A stretch of 47,330 nucleotides of DNA from Actinomortierella ambigua (lineage: Eukaryota > Mortierellomycota > Mortierellomycetes > Mortierellales > Mortierellaceae). The DNA lies in the NCBI GenBank assembly GCA_016098155.1, contig JAAAJB010000257.1, positions 1 to 47,330 on the forward strand. Reading direction: 5' to 3'. The notes beneath the pieces were generated by a model that was not told where the DNA came from, did not search any database, and was given only the letters and a program-made list of their open reading frames with translations. The position numbers and the translations under genes were made by a program. Positions 32,115-44,220 of this stretch are shown in pieces (the stretch's first letter is position 1; every line of letters begins with the position of its first letter).

Positions 32115-34669
32115 ATGTCAAGCTGGCTCTGGGGATCATCGCCTGTTGACGAGCTTGTTGGTACGTGAGAACTCGATAAAAAACGGTGATTCTTGGCACT
32201 GCACCACCTTCTCCCTTCGCGTTTCCCATGCCAAGACGTTTGGTGTCTGTCCCCTGGCTCGAAATGTCGACAAGGAACTTGTCTTCCTCTCCTGAATGCG
32301 TGTTTCCTGCTCTTCCTAACCACCTTCCCCCCCCCTCCTTTGAACCTCTCCTCTCCTTTCCTCTCTGCACGCATAGACAAGGCCACGTCGGAGAACTTGC
32401 CTGCAGGCTCAGAGGACTTGGCGCTCAACCTCGAAATCTGCGACCAGATTCGCTCAAAGCAAGTGACGCCCAAGGATGCAGCAAAGGCCTTGAAGCGCCG
32501 CATTGGGCACACTAATCCCAATGTTCAGCTCCTTGCCTTGAATGTATGTCCATTGTCCCTTCCATTGAGGCAAAGTAGTAGCCGTTTTCATTCATTCAGT
32601 GGGGCTAACTTGACATGTTTCTTTTCTTCTTCACTCTTCACTAGCTCACAGATGTTTGCGTAAAGAACGGCGGCCACCACTTTCTTGTTGAGATTGCTTC
32701 TCGCGAGTTTGTCGACAACCTTGTCTCTATCCTCAAGTCTACGGTATGTCATTGGATGACCAGGCTCGAAAGGACTTGCGGAGCATATATGGGAGATCTT
32801 TTTGTTCGCACGTTATGTGACCAAGGGGTTGATCTTGGCTAACACCCCTCACCACTACAATCACAATCCAATCATTACGTGGCGACAATCCCTAATAGTC
32901 TGGCGTCAACTATGAAGTCAAGAACAAAATCCTCAGCCTTATTCAGACTTGGGGACAGCTATTCAGAGGCAAGCAAGGTCTGGGATATGTTGTCGATACC
33001 TATATGATCCTGCAGCACGAGGGCTTTCATTTTCCACCAAGCGCCAATGTTGGCGCCGCTCTGGTCGAGTCAGAGGCGGTACGTGTCCACTCTTTATAGG
33101 CAACTCGACTGGTGGAGTCTGTGGTGCATAATGGAGCAAAGGTTATTGACATGTTCATGCCCTTGTTCTTCGGTTTGACTGATTTTAGCCACCAGACTGG
33201 ACAGACTCGGATGTCTGCACCCGCTGCCGAACTGCCTTTACGCTGACGAATCGCAAGCATCACTGCCGTGCTTGCGGCTCAACCTTTTGTGGCCAGTGCT
33301 CGAGCAAGACCATGCCACTCCCCAACATTGGTATCAACCAGGATGTCCGTGTTTGTGACGGCTGCTTCATGAAACGGAGACTGGGCAACAAAAGTCAAAT
33401 CGCATTGGAGAGCCACGGTCTTTCAGGAGGTGCTGTGATGGTACCCAGCCTGGCCAGCCATTCAAAGTCATCCAACAATACAACGTCCACCAGCACCAGC
33501 ACCAGCCATGCCAACAACAACAGTAAGTCTTCTAGCAAGCCGGCAGCAACCACGGATGATGACGATGAGGATCTCCGACGAGCCATCGAGGAATCTCTCA
33601 AGCTGGCTAACACGCAGCCAGGGTATAGCGCGCCTACATCCACCAAGCGCACAGAGCCAGAACCGACCACCAAGACTGCCCCGGCTCCTGCCAGCCAGGA
33701 TGAGGAGGATGCCGATCTGTTGGCTGCCATCGAGGCTTCTCTCAAGGAAGCGGAAGCTCAAAAGGCTCAGTCAGCTGGTCCTCGTGCAAGCCAACGCCAG
33801 TCATCTTACTCTTCTTATTCATCGTACTCTTTCAGCAAGAAGCCTGTGGTAAGGGAGAACGTTTTATTTATGTTTCATGGACTATGCCGACATCTCTAAA
33901 GAGCAAGTGCTGACGACCCATCCTTTTTTTTTTTTTTTTTTGATTGGTCTCCATCATATGTTGTGGAAATAGGCGGCGGTCTCTGCCAATGAGCTGACAG
34001 AGACAGAGAAATCCAACATTGAGATGTTTGCGCAGCTGGTGGATCGCCTCCAGATGACGCAAGGCGATGTGACGGGCAACCGAGAGCTGCAGTCGCTGTA
34101 TGAGCAGATCTCAAAGTTGCAAATGAAGGTTGCCCTAAGCCTCGAGGATGCCACGAAGAAGCAACGTAAGTAGAGGAGTAGGGATCCTGGGTTGCTCATG
34201 GTCTCTACAGTGAAACAAGAAATCAGGAAGGAACTAACCATGAACCCCTGTCCCATTATCAACATTTAGAGGATTTCATTGTTTGCAACGAAAAGATTGA
34301 CCAGGCGGTCAAGATGTATGACCACCTGCTGCAGGAACGGCTGAACAATACGTATCAACGACGGATGAACTCGAACGCGTACCTGCCCTCGGGGCCAGGG
34401 ATGGCACCCGGCCATGGCGGCTATGGCGCGACATCGCCTCCACAGACGCCCCAGTCCGGCCATGTGTATCCACGAGTGGGCCAGGCAGGAGCAGAGGCAC
34501 GGTACTCGCAGTATGGTCCGTCGATGACGCCGGTCTTGTCGAATGCAACGCCGTATGGTCAACCACCACAGTCTCAACCACAGCCACAGCAGCAGGGTCT
34601 GTACACCCCATACCAGCCACAGGCGCAAGGATACCCAGCCCAGCCGCTGCAGCAGCAGCCAACTGGACC

Positions 34670-34702
<33 letters not shown>

Positions 34703-35114
34703 GTATGCATCAGCACCATATGCAGTGTCTGCACCACCAGGAGTAGCTGGTGCGCCAACGGCGGGTCATGACTTTTCTCAGGCACCACCTGTGAATGGAG
34801 GATTCCCGCAGCAGCAGCAGCAGCAACAGCCGTTGTACCCTCCAACATCGGGAGCAGTGGATATGAGTGGGATGCAGGGATCAGCAGCAGCAGTGGGGGC
34901 ACCCATGCAGGCGATGCAACAACCTATGACAGGACCGGTGGTGGTGAATGATGGAGGTCAACAACAAGGGTATGCGGTGGGCTATGCACCAACATATGAG
35001 CAACAGCAGCCGACCCCTCCACAGCAACAGATGCCTACACAGCAGCAGCAAGTGGTGTATGCGGCAGCACCACCGCAGCCCAAGGTGGAGGAGGCACCGC
35101 TGATCGAGCTCTGA
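32115..35114 (+). CDS. VPS27: ESCRT-0 subunit Vps27 (VHS-FYVE-UIM-UIM-GAT-clathrin box), 729 aa, 7 exons
   Basis: Endosomal sorting receptor that binds PI3P and ubiquitinated cargo and recruits ESCRT-I and clathrin. Exons: 32115-32160, 32377-32543, 32645-32743, 32899-33078, 33189-33848, 33973-34165, 34270-35114; all phases close. Residues 1-150 form the VHS domain ([35 protein letters not shown]). A complete FYVE finger starts at ~165 with [19 protein letters not shown] and RVCDGC: the WxxD, R(R/K)HHCR and RVC signatures are all intact. Two ubiquitin-interacting motifs ([13 protein letters not shown] near 290, [13 protein letters not shown] near 337) and the helical GAT region (385-480) follow. 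The last 240 residues are Gln/Pro-rich and end in PLIEL, a clathrin box. It lies 187 bp after STN1, same strand. Confidence 0.96.
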
Positions 35115-35343
35115 GTAGGTCTGTCCGGTCTGTCCGAGCGGAAAGAGGAAGAGTTCGTGTTGGTCCTACATCTCGTATCATTTTCCTGACAAAAAAAAAG
35201 AAAGAAAAATAAAAGACAGTCCCCACCCCCCCTTCCCCCTGGGCGACATGTCGTCGTGAATCACCTCGCCTTCATTCCAATACCCACATTCTTTTTTTCT
35301 TCTTCTTCTTTGATGTTGCTGCTGTTGTAGTTGCTCGCTACTC

Positions 35344-36060
35344 ATGAGTCGTTCACCAGGTAATGCATGCATGCATGGTGTGGTATTAGTATTCATGCGA
35401 GAGTGTGTATATGCAAAGTAAAGAGTGCAATTGCATGTGTATGTATTGTGTTTCTACGGGGCCAGAGAAAGAAAGAGAGCGTTGCGTCAGTCAGTCAGTC
35501 CCCAAAAGCAAAAGGTTATTTTGGTGGCCCCCCCCCCATCCATCCTACAGGAAGGGGAAAACTGAAGTGAGCTGGAGATGTATATCCATCGTGTCCCATA
35601 CCCTTCTTTGCCTGCACCCCAATACTATCGTGGGTTCCCAAGGATGCTGCTGCTCTGTTGAGTGGTGAGTGGGACACAGAGAAGCATGCTAAAGACAAAC
35701 CAGTCAACGACGTACGTTTTGTTGTACGTTCGTGTGGAGGGTAGGGGAAAAGAGAAGGGGGGGAAGAACGCGCATTTGTCTCGTTTGACTGACACACAAA
35801 TACACTGGCATATTCACTCATATACTCACTCCCATACTCACACTCCCCCCCCCCCATTCGTTGCTTTCTTCCTCTCTCACACCCCATACACACACACACT
35901 CTCTCTATCTCTCTCCTTCCAGAGTCCAACAGGAAAAGGAAAACACCGCCGTCGTCTGCGTCGTCGTCGCTGTCACCGTCCCCTGCACCGCTCCCTTCTT
36001 CAGCTTCTTCCTCTGCCGCCGCCTCTTCCTCTTTACGCACCAACAACAACGACAACAACG

Positions 36061-36100
<40 letters not shown>

Positions 36101-39100
36101 GCTCCCTTTCCGACTTGTCTCTGCTAGCCCACTCGAACATTCATTTGCACGCGCGCGCGAAATTGAAAACTCAAAGCGCCGGTGCACATTACCTCCCTCA
36201 GCAAACACCACAATCAACCCCAAAAAGATTCTCTCCTCTCTCGCCCCTTCCTCCATCGACTTGCATTCCGACGCGACCATGCACAGCGCTACCTCTTCCT
36301 CACCCCTCGGTGGCCTAGGCCGTACTGGCAACGGTCTCAACGGCACCAGATCCGCTCCTGTTGTTCGGCGGACAGGTGTCCAAGGCAAGCAACCTGTCAA
36401 GAAGCTGACCATCAAGAACTTTACAGGTACTATTCATGTTGCCATGCTGGATCCACGGATGAGATGAGTGAGGTGATACGACGAGGGAGCATTTGGATAT
36501 TCCAGCATTTGGATATTCCCCGACGACCCTTACTAATGCTCTATCTACCCTGCGAACACACGCTCTGTTCAAAATGACGGTCACTTCCCACCATTTATTT
36601 AACTCTTAGTGACACCTCAGTTGCCCAAGGACTATGAACAACAGACCTGGAAAGTGCTTCAGGATGCAGTGCGAGCGATCCAAGAGTCGCGCCCCGTCTC
36701 GTCCTCGCTGGAGGAGCTGTACAAGACCTGTGAGAACCTCTGCCACCAAAAGATGGGCGACACGCTGTACAAGTCTCTGTCGGACGAGTGTGAGCGCCAT
36801 GTGAAAAAGGTCGCCGAGCGGCTCGTCAACAACACCTCGGAGAAGGATGTCTTTCTAGACGCAGTCAACACGGCCTGGACCGACCATTGTCAACAACTGA
36901 TCATGATTCGAAGCATCTTCCTCTATCTCGATCGCACCTTTGCCCTCCAGACCCTGGGCGTCTCGAGCCTGTGGGAGATGGGCCTGGACCAATGGCGTCG
37001 AAATGTCATGCACACCATGGATATCCGACGCAAGGTCCTCGAGGGCCTCCTGGCCCTCATGGAACGGGAGCGGAATGGCGAGACCATCCCACAGTCGTTG
37101 CTGACATCGCTCCTTCGCATGCTGACCGATATCCATCTGTACACCCAGGTCTTTGAGGCGCCGTTCTTGCAAGCCTCGCAGCTTTATTACCATGCCGAGG
37201 GAGAGCGATTGGTCCACACGCTAAAGATGCCGGAATACCTTCGTCATGTGCATCGTCGTCTCGCGGAGGAGTCGACGCGTTGTGAGGGCCACTTTGACAA
37301 GTCGACCCGCAAGGGCCTGATCTTGGCCGTCGAGGGCGAGCTGTTGGAGCGCTGGATCGACATGTTGCTTCAGACTGGGTTCGAAGGCCTTATGCAGGCT
37401 CATGATCTCACCAGTATCTCCTTGCTCTATGACTTGGCCAAGCGTGTAAATGCACTAGAGAAACTCAGCTTGCATTTCGGCAGCTATGTCAAGGTATTCA
37501 ATGTGTATTTTTTTTCATATTTTGTGGTCTCATCTAAAAGATGAGAAGAAGGAAGGGAGAAGGAGGAAACATTGGATACACAATGAAGACTGAACCATCA
37601 ATATCACCTCGTTCTTTTCCCTTATTTTCCCCTCATTGAATAGAAAGCGGGCAAGGACATTGTGACAGATCCTTCCAAGGACGAACAAATGGTGGAAAAC
37701 ATGCTGACATTTAAGCAAAAGATTGACGAGGTGGTCAGCAAATGCTTCCACAGCTCGGAAATGTTCCTCAACGTCCTCAAGGAATGCTTCGAGACCTTTA
37801 TCAACACTCGTCAGAACAAGCCAGCAGAGTTGGTCGCCAAGTATCTTGACATACGACTGCGTAATACCAAGAAGGTAAGCCAAAAATATAATGCCGCACT
37901 AGAAGGATATGCGTGATGATGGCCTATGCCGCATTTTTCTCTATTGTCAAACACTCACTCATTACTATGTGTTCCCCTCGTCCCCTCGTCCCCGGTGTAC
38001 TGATCATTTCTTCCTCTAGGATCTGTCGGATGCTGATCTGGAGGTGACATTGGACCGTGTTCTGACGCTGTTCCGATACATCCAAGGCAAGGACGTCTTT
38101 GAGGCGTTCTACAAGCGAGACTTGGCTAAGCGTCTGCTCCTAAATAAGAGTGCGTCGTTCGATGCTGAGAAGAGCATGCTTAGCAAGTTGAAAGCAGGTA
38201 TGGTCCTCTTTTCCTCCTTCTGTTCGGAATCTTTGCATCCAACGAATTGCTGCTGAGGAACCAAAAATAATGTCCGCACAACTAAACGGGGAGAGTTTTT
38301 TCTCCTAACACTCCACACCTTCCCCCCACACTCATTTAGAATGCGGCGCTGGCTTCACCTCAAAGTTGGAGGGTATGTTCAAGGACATGGACATCTCCAA
38401 GGACATTATGAACAACTTCAAGGTAAGCTACGCAAGATGCTAGTCAGTATTGGGCGAGTCAGATGAGATTGGTACTCGCTTTTTTCTTTTGACTTTCATT
38501 CTACTTGGGTGCGAGTGTGTCTAATGAAATTCGCTGTCTACTTCCTTGTTACTTTCCATCTACAGACCAGCAAGCTATATAGTCGGGTTCAGGATGTTGA
38601 CTTGTCGGTCAATGTGTTGACACAAGGTCACTGGCCAACTTACCCACCTGCAGATGCCAACATCCCAGCCAAGGTAAATGGAATAGGCAGCAACGACCAA
38701 AAACGCTCGTTTCATGGAGATAACCATCATGGATCAGTCATGGATTCTGACCCTTTGTTGTTGTTTTTTGGCTTTCCAACATCCCACTATCCCACCACTA
38801 CCCCCCATTTAGATCTCTCAAGCTCAAGAGGTGTTTAAAGAATTTTACTTGTTAAAGCACAACGGCAAGCGACTGATGTGGCAAAACTCGCTAGGCCACT
38901 GTGTGATCCGAGCGCGCTTCCCTTCGGGAACAAAGGAACTGCAACTAAGCTTGTTCCAGGGCATCGTCCTGCTCCTGTTCAACGATGTTGGCGATGCACG
39001 GCTGTCGTACAAGGACATTCAACAACAATCGAATATCGGTAAGGGAGCTAGTCAATTTTTTGGCACTGGGAATGGCAGGGTGTCACTATGTTGTGCGACA

Positions 39101-39725
39101 AGTAATGCGCAACTAGCAATGCTCACCCCATCTTCTTTCTTTTTCTTTTTCTTTTTTTTTTTTACATCAATCAAAAATCTTTTGTAGAGGAGAGAGAGCT
39201 GCAAAGGACCCTGCTTTCGTTAGCGAGTGGCAAGTACCGAGTGCTGGTGAAGCATCCAAAGGGCAAAGAAGTGAACACCACGGATGAGTTTTCTTTCAAC
39301 AACGAGTTTACGGCAGCGTTGATGCGGATCAAGATCAACTCGATCCAGCTGAAGGAGACACCAGAGGAGAACACGGCGACAAACGAACGCATCTTCCAGG
39401 ACCGGCAGTTCCAGGTCGATGCCGCCATTGTGCGCATCATGAAGACGCGGAAACAGCTGTCGCATACCGGCTTGGTCAGCGCCTTGTATGAGCAGCTCAA
39501 GTTTCCTATTAAGGTATGGATGATCGTGCGTGTTGGGGTGGGGCAATAGGTGCTGTCTTGTCTTTTGTATAAATTTGCTGCTAACAACGCATCTTCTTTC
39601 TTAAAAAAATATTAAATACATTCTCTTAGCCGGCGGATTTGAAGAAGCGTATCGAGAGCTTGATCGATCGCGACTACCTGGAGCGCGACAGCGAGAACCA
39701 AGCCCTGTACAAATATGTTGCCTAA
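35344..39725 (+). CDS. CUL4: Cullin-4 scaffold of CRL4 ubiquitin ligases, 883 aa with N-terminal extension, 10 exons
   Basis: Scaffold joining DDB1-type adaptors to RBX1 and E2 in nuclear CRL4 ligases. Exons: 35344-35359, 35923-36426, 36610-37493, 37644-37874, 38020-38197, 38340-38422, 38566-38673, 38813-39038, 39188-39513, 39630-39725; every phase closes. The conserved part begins KKLTIKNFT with [19 protein letters not shown], passes through [32 protein letters not shown] and [17 protein letters not shown], and ends in the winged-helix with the neddylation site IVRIMKTRK and terminal [20 protein letters not shown]. The neddylated Lys is residue 829 (705 counted from the Met at 36279). The first two exons add 124 residues: [19 protein letters not shown], Ser/Pro and Asn tracts. 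If the Met at 36279 is used instead the protein has 759 aa. Confidence 0.95.
36042..36101. repeat. CAA/AAC trinucleotide tract
   Basis: Near-pure AAC repeat with two GAC interruptions. In the frame open to the cullin core it encodes Asn3-Asp-Asn2-Asp-Asn12; in another frame it would be polyGln, but that frame stops at once. Confidence 0.9.
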
Positions 39726-40043
39726 AAAGAAAGAAACAAAAACCAAAGAAAAAAAAGATACACATACCATCCCACAGACAATGTAAAAGAACAAAAAATA
39801 AGATTGCTTCGCATGCTCGATTTTTTTATTTATTTATTTATTTATTTGGTTTCGAGCAAAATATTGGCAGGGAATAAGAGGAAGGATGAACTTTTCTTCA
39901 GAGCTGACAGTGTTGTGTGACACCATTGATACAATTGTCGAAGGCACTCACTCTTTTCAACGAGCCTAGCTTTGATAGGGAACCCCCCAAAAGAAAAGAA
40001 CTTGTACGTTTGTATTATGAGGCCGCTAGAATGATTATGTAAA
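39726..40043. other. Convergent 3' regions of CUL4 and secreted-protein gene
   Basis: 318 bp between two converging genes. Contains A-rich sequence just after the CUL4 stop and a (TTTA)n run at about 39826-39846. No coding signal. Confidence 0.6.
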
Positions 40044-40811
40044 TCAAATGTACACAAAAGCGACAATACTGATGGGTTCGTTGATCTGCCTGTTCATGAT
40101 TACAGCCTGGTGGTACCCGACGGTCACCGGTTTGGGGTCATGGGGGATGGGGCAACCCTCGCTATCAGAATCACATATCTCGCCTGTGAGTTCGACCTTT
40201 TCTGAGATCTGGGCGTTGACCATGGCAACGTAACCCTTGTCGCCTTTCTTAAGTGCAAACTGGTAATTGATTGGCATTGGTTGCTCTCGCCAATCACTAA
40301 ATCCATATAGATCGTGGAATGCAAACTTGACGCCAGCTTGGAAGGGCTTGGAGTTGGCATAGGGGAACGTTGGATCGACCGTGGAAACAGTCGCGGCATC
40401 GCTGACAACGAGGTTACAAGTCGTCAAAATGCAGAGTAGGTCGGACGTCAGCCGTGTGACTGGAATCACCTCAACTGCGGGCGCGGAGAGTGGCTTGACA
40501 CTACACATGTCACTGGAGCAAAGCTGGCTCATAAAAGTGCCGTGGTAAGCGCCAGGGTTATATTGGAAGTGCATTGTAGACTCAATAAGCCTCTGCATGT
40601 CGTTGACTAGCTCAGCCGTACTGTGGACTTTGTCGCCGGGAATGGGGACGCCACGCGGCTGCTGGTCATTGCCAATGATGATCGTTGCATGATCCTCGTA
40701 GCGGAGCGGGTGCTGGATCCCAGCTTCAGGCCAGTCGGACATGCATGGCGCAGCTTGAACCACGACTGCGAGAAACCCTATGAATACGAGGCTAGCACAC
40801 TTGTGGATCAT
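40044..40811 (-). CDS. Secreted protein of unknown function, 255 aa, single exon
   Basis: Not recognised. The frame starts with a clear secretory signal, MIHKCASLVFIGFLAVVVQA, with a likely cleavage after AA near residue 21. The mature part is about 235 residues, mixed alpha/beta in composition, with several cysteines (for example SQLCSSDMCSV, CILTTCNLVV, EICDSDSEGCPIP) that could form disulfides. It ends in VAFVYI. No TM helix, GPI signal or repeat is visible. The C-terminal half has beta-rich phrases (GVKFAFHDLYGFSDW, KGDKGYVAMVNAQISEKVEL) reminiscent of small lectin or pore-like folds, but this is only an impression. A TATAAAAG on the minus strand (41016-41009) lies ~200 bp upstream. Confidence 0.75.
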   Translation of the reverse strand: MIHKCASLVFIGFLAVVVQAAPCMSDWPEAGIQHPLRYEDHATIIIGNDQQPRGVPIPGDKVHSTAELVNDMQRLIESTMHFQYNPGAYHGTFMSQLCSSDMCSVKPLSAPAVEVIPVTRLTSDLLCILTTCNLVVSDAATVSTVDPTFPYANSKPFQAGVKFAFHDLYGFSDWREQPMPINYQFALKKGDKGYVAMVNAQISEKVELTGEICDSDSEGCPIPHDPKPVTVGYHQAVIMNRQINEPISIVAFVYI

Positions 40812-42378
40812 TGGCTAAAGCCTGTAGAATGGAGAAAACGAAGTAAACAGAGTCAGCATTCATTATTCACTGAAGAGGTTTGTCGATGGAAACATCCATG
40901 TATCAAATATCTTACTTTGACGATTCTCGAATATCGATATGGAGGCGGGGGGGGGGATGAGTATGGAGAGATGTGCGGTGAGAAAGCTGACCGAGGAAAA
41001 GATGGACGCTTTTATAGCATAGTCACACAAGCCACTGCTACCTCCCACGCCCCACCTCTCATCCTTCCCATAGTGGTAATGTCACCGTGTAGTGAACCAC
41101 ATGCTTCTCCGTCCTATGTATCTTCGTATGCTTCAACCTATGCACGGTCCTATTCACCGCCCCTATGCACGCCTTATCTCTTTTCCCATTCAAGACTTTT
41201 GCTTTTTCAGCTTTCGAAAATACCCCCCCCCCAGCGAGTCGCGTGCACTCTCGACTTTGTGAGCTGTGGATGTTTAAAGATCAAATCACTAGACTTTGCG
41301 TTTGATGTGAGGGAAGCGGTGGTGGTGGTGGTGGCGGTGGTGGTGAAGGTGTGGTAGGGCAAGAATCTACATCCAGCCAAGTAGATAGGTCAAGGAAGGG
41401 ACAGTTTTCAGCGTGTGAAAAAAAAAGAGGGGGAAAACAAGAGGGGGGCTTAACGAAGCGGCCCTGACTGGTCTGACCAAGGGTGTCAGGGGAGGAGGAA
41501 GGGGGGAAGGAGGAAGGAGGAGATGGTATTCCATGTGGTTAGGGGATAGGGTGCAAAAGGCTTCGTCGGGTATGGGAAGACGAGTCATAATCAAGAGCTA
41601 ACAAGCAACATCGCCATGGACGCTTGTGATCAGCTATCCGAACAGTACACTTTGAGGTCCGATACTCCCGAATACAAGCTGTATGCCCTGGGATATGCGA
41701 ACTAAGGAGATCGGTATATTCATGGGTCTCGGTCCCATGCTGCATCCATGTTGCAATCGTTGAAGATCTTGACAACGGATGATTTCATGGAGCCTTCTTT
41801 CTGGTGAATATGATACGCTTAATTATCGGTGTACCCGAGAACTCTGCTTGCTGCGTTACACTTGGCCGACAAACACAAATGCGACTGCCAGACTGATGTT
41901 CAGCTTTAGAATCGTCACGAAATGAATAAATGAAAAGTTCGACAGTTAGTATGGTGTACGGCAGCTACCCATAAGACAGGAAAGCACAGACAGGCAGCTG
42001 GGCAGAGAAATCGAGTATCGTGCCACACAATTACATTCCGAGGTCATGATCGAGGAGCCATAGTGGTGCTTTGAATGGAGGAAGGCTTCAAAAAAGTCTA
42101 CTTGACAAGTGCTGCTGGTCTTTATCTCATCTCCCTACCTTGTCCGTCTTGACTCTCATTTCTGGAAGGTAGCGTGGGGGGAAAGGGTTCGTAGCAGAAC
42201 CTCTCCAACTCGGACGTAGACATTTTCTGTCCGCGATGGAAACTCATGATGTCGCTTGATAGCTGATGAAGGTTTTATCGTCATAGTTCCAAAAAAAAAA
42301 CGTGTTTGTCCAATATATTCATTGTCTTTCTTTACAATAGATCTTTCTATTTATATAACTCTAAACTCGATTTCGTTC
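40812..42378. other. 1.57-kb spacer, no secure gene
   Basis: Contains the promoter of the secreted-protein gene, with minus-strand TATAAAAG at 41016-41009, G- and C-homopolymers (40946-40957, 41224-41232), a GGT/GGC tract at 41318-41353 and A-runs near 41419 and 42291. Short frames lack domains. The right end is the IDO 3' UTR. Confidence 0.5.
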
Positions 42379-44120
42379 TTAGGCAAACTTGCTGGCGGTC
42401 GTTTCGTCTCGCAGTCCTCGCAAGAACACGACCAAGTCCGAGCCACCAGTGCCCTTGACTCCAGCGCCGTCCTTGGTTGTATCAGCCTCGTCGTCATGTG
42501 TCTGTGTCTTGTTCTTCTTGTCGTCCTGTTGTTGTTGTTTTTGTTGAGGTGTCGGTGTTGCTGTTGTTGCTGCTACTGCTGTTGCTGGCCCTGAAGGCTG
42601 ACCGTTGGAAGTCAAAGCCATGGAAGGTGGCGGGCCGCGCTTGGCCTGCATGACGACGTATCGGGTCGCGACGCGGATATGAATGGAGCGGAACTCTTGA
42701 ATCTGGGCGACAGAGGCATTGTAGACCTGGACCAGGTCTGGATTGGCGTCGCCGTATTGCTCGACATAGTCTCGCAGGTTGGCCACCTCGGCTAGATGAT
42801 CGAGGAAGGCCCGGTGTGGGCCTGGCATGTATTGCTTCATCTTGTAGAGGAGTGGGTGTCGGTTCTTGCGAGCGACCAACGACTTGCTGCTGTCGTTCGT
42901 GGTAGAGGCCGTGGAGGAGGAGGAAGAGGAGCCATTGGCGGATTCCGACGAGGTCTTGGAGGAAGGAGGGTTTGGGTCGTGATCAATACCATAAAAGATG
43001 TCCAGTGCTGGGAACAACGAACTCTGGCCGGCCGTTGTGCCCATAAACTGTTTACGCTCGCCCCCGTTCACACCCTCATAGGCCAATCCGTCGAGCAAGC
43101 CCAGGGCAGGGTTGTGTTCGGTGCCCTGGATGAAGGGCCGAATCTGCCAGTAGAAGACGGCTGGATCACAGTGCTCAAACATCCGGCTGAGCAGACCTGC
43201 TACTCGTTGTAGATGTGTCAAGGCCTCCGCCATGTGGCGTCGGACCGTCGTGGCGTCGTGGGCACGTGCGGCTTCGACAGCAGCGAGGAGCGGCTTCATG
43301 GCGGCACCACCGGCCATCTCGACAGCAGTCGCAACGATGTAGAACCAGTCCTCATCAGGTGTACCGGTCATTGTGAAAAGCGTCTTGAGATTCCTGTTGT
43401 TTTGAGGGGGGAGATAAGAGGGAGGTTGATTTAGTTTGGGTACACAATGTGATTAAAGATTGAGTTGGAAGGGAGGGGGGGCAACGTAGACTCATCCTTT
43501 CATATCCTTCGTTTTTTGCTCTTTCTCACACAAATAACATACTCTAGCTCAAATGGCCCCTTCTTATCCTTGAGTGTCCAGTTCCAAACGTCGGTTGCGG
43601 CGTAGGTCAGAATAGGAGGGATGCCCAGCTGGTCTGCAACGCGTGTCCAGGGAACGGCCAAGGCTGCTGGGAGCGATTGTGGGGTCGGCTTGTCCTTATC
43701 CCCCCAAAGGTACGAGTGGGAAAGAAAGCCGAGCACCTGGTAGGCACGGCGCTGCTCACGTACAGTCTCAAGCTGATCGACATCCAACAGAGGAAGCTAT
43801 TCGAACACCAGAAGAATATAGAGAAAAGGATGAGGATTAGAAGGTATACATAAGAGGCCCTTTTCCTCGGCCACGTCTCTCTCTCTCTCTCTCTCTCTCT
43901 GTTAGTTGCTACAAATGACTACCTGGTGAACTTCGTCGCGAAGCTTCTTGGACTGAATGAGCTCGATCAGACGGTCGGCAATATTCTCCCAGGGCTGGTA
44001 GTAGGACTGGGGGAGTCTCTCTAGCGGAACCTCGTGAGGGATGAAGCCATAGAGAGGCGACAGTTCATAGTCCTCCAAGACAGGCAGAGGACGTTGTGTG
44101 TTGACGGTCGTGGCGAGCAT
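42379..44120 (-). CDS. Indoleamine 2,3-dioxygenase, 488 aa, 3 exons
   Basis: Heme dioxygenase opening the indole ring of L-tryptophan to N-formylkynurenine, first step of the kynurenine route to NAD (yeast BNA2 equivalent). Exons on the complement: 44120-43923, 43796-43543, 43393-42379; phases close, and joining exons 2 and 3 restores ENLKTLFTMTGTPDEDWFY. Family blocks in order: YELSPLYGFIPHE, RRAYQVLGFLSHSYLWG, VFYWQIRPFIQGT, GLAYEGVNGGERKQFMGTTA with GQSSLFPALD, PGPHRAFLDHLAEVANLRDY and RSIHIRVATRYVVMQAKRG. The predicted proximal heme ligand is the His of SIHIRVATRY, residue ~389. A Ser-rich insert (DPNPPSSKTSSESANGSSSS) and a Gln/Thr-rich linker before the conserved tail GTGGSDLVVFLRGLRDET are additions relative to animal IDO. 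No peroxisomal PTS1 (ends ASKFA). Confidence 0.95.
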
Positions 44121-44211
44121 GTTTCTTTCGGTGGGAAAAGGTGAGAAGAGAGGCCGGTGATATGTAGAATGAGGGCTGGGAATAAAAAGTGGGGATGGCA
44201 CAATCGGTGGG

Positions 44212-44219
44212 CTTTTATA
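44212..44219 (-). promoter_or_regulatory. TATA box of IDO gene
   Basis: Minus-strand TATAAAAG about 92-99 bp upstream of the IDO start codon, in good position for a regulated core promoter. Confidence 0.55.
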
Positions 44220-44220
44220 A

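Noticed and set aside
35861..36127. PolyGln ORF before CUL4
   Set aside because: It reads the AAC tract in a frame that stops at once; the overlapping polyAsn frame continues into the cullin core with correct splicing.
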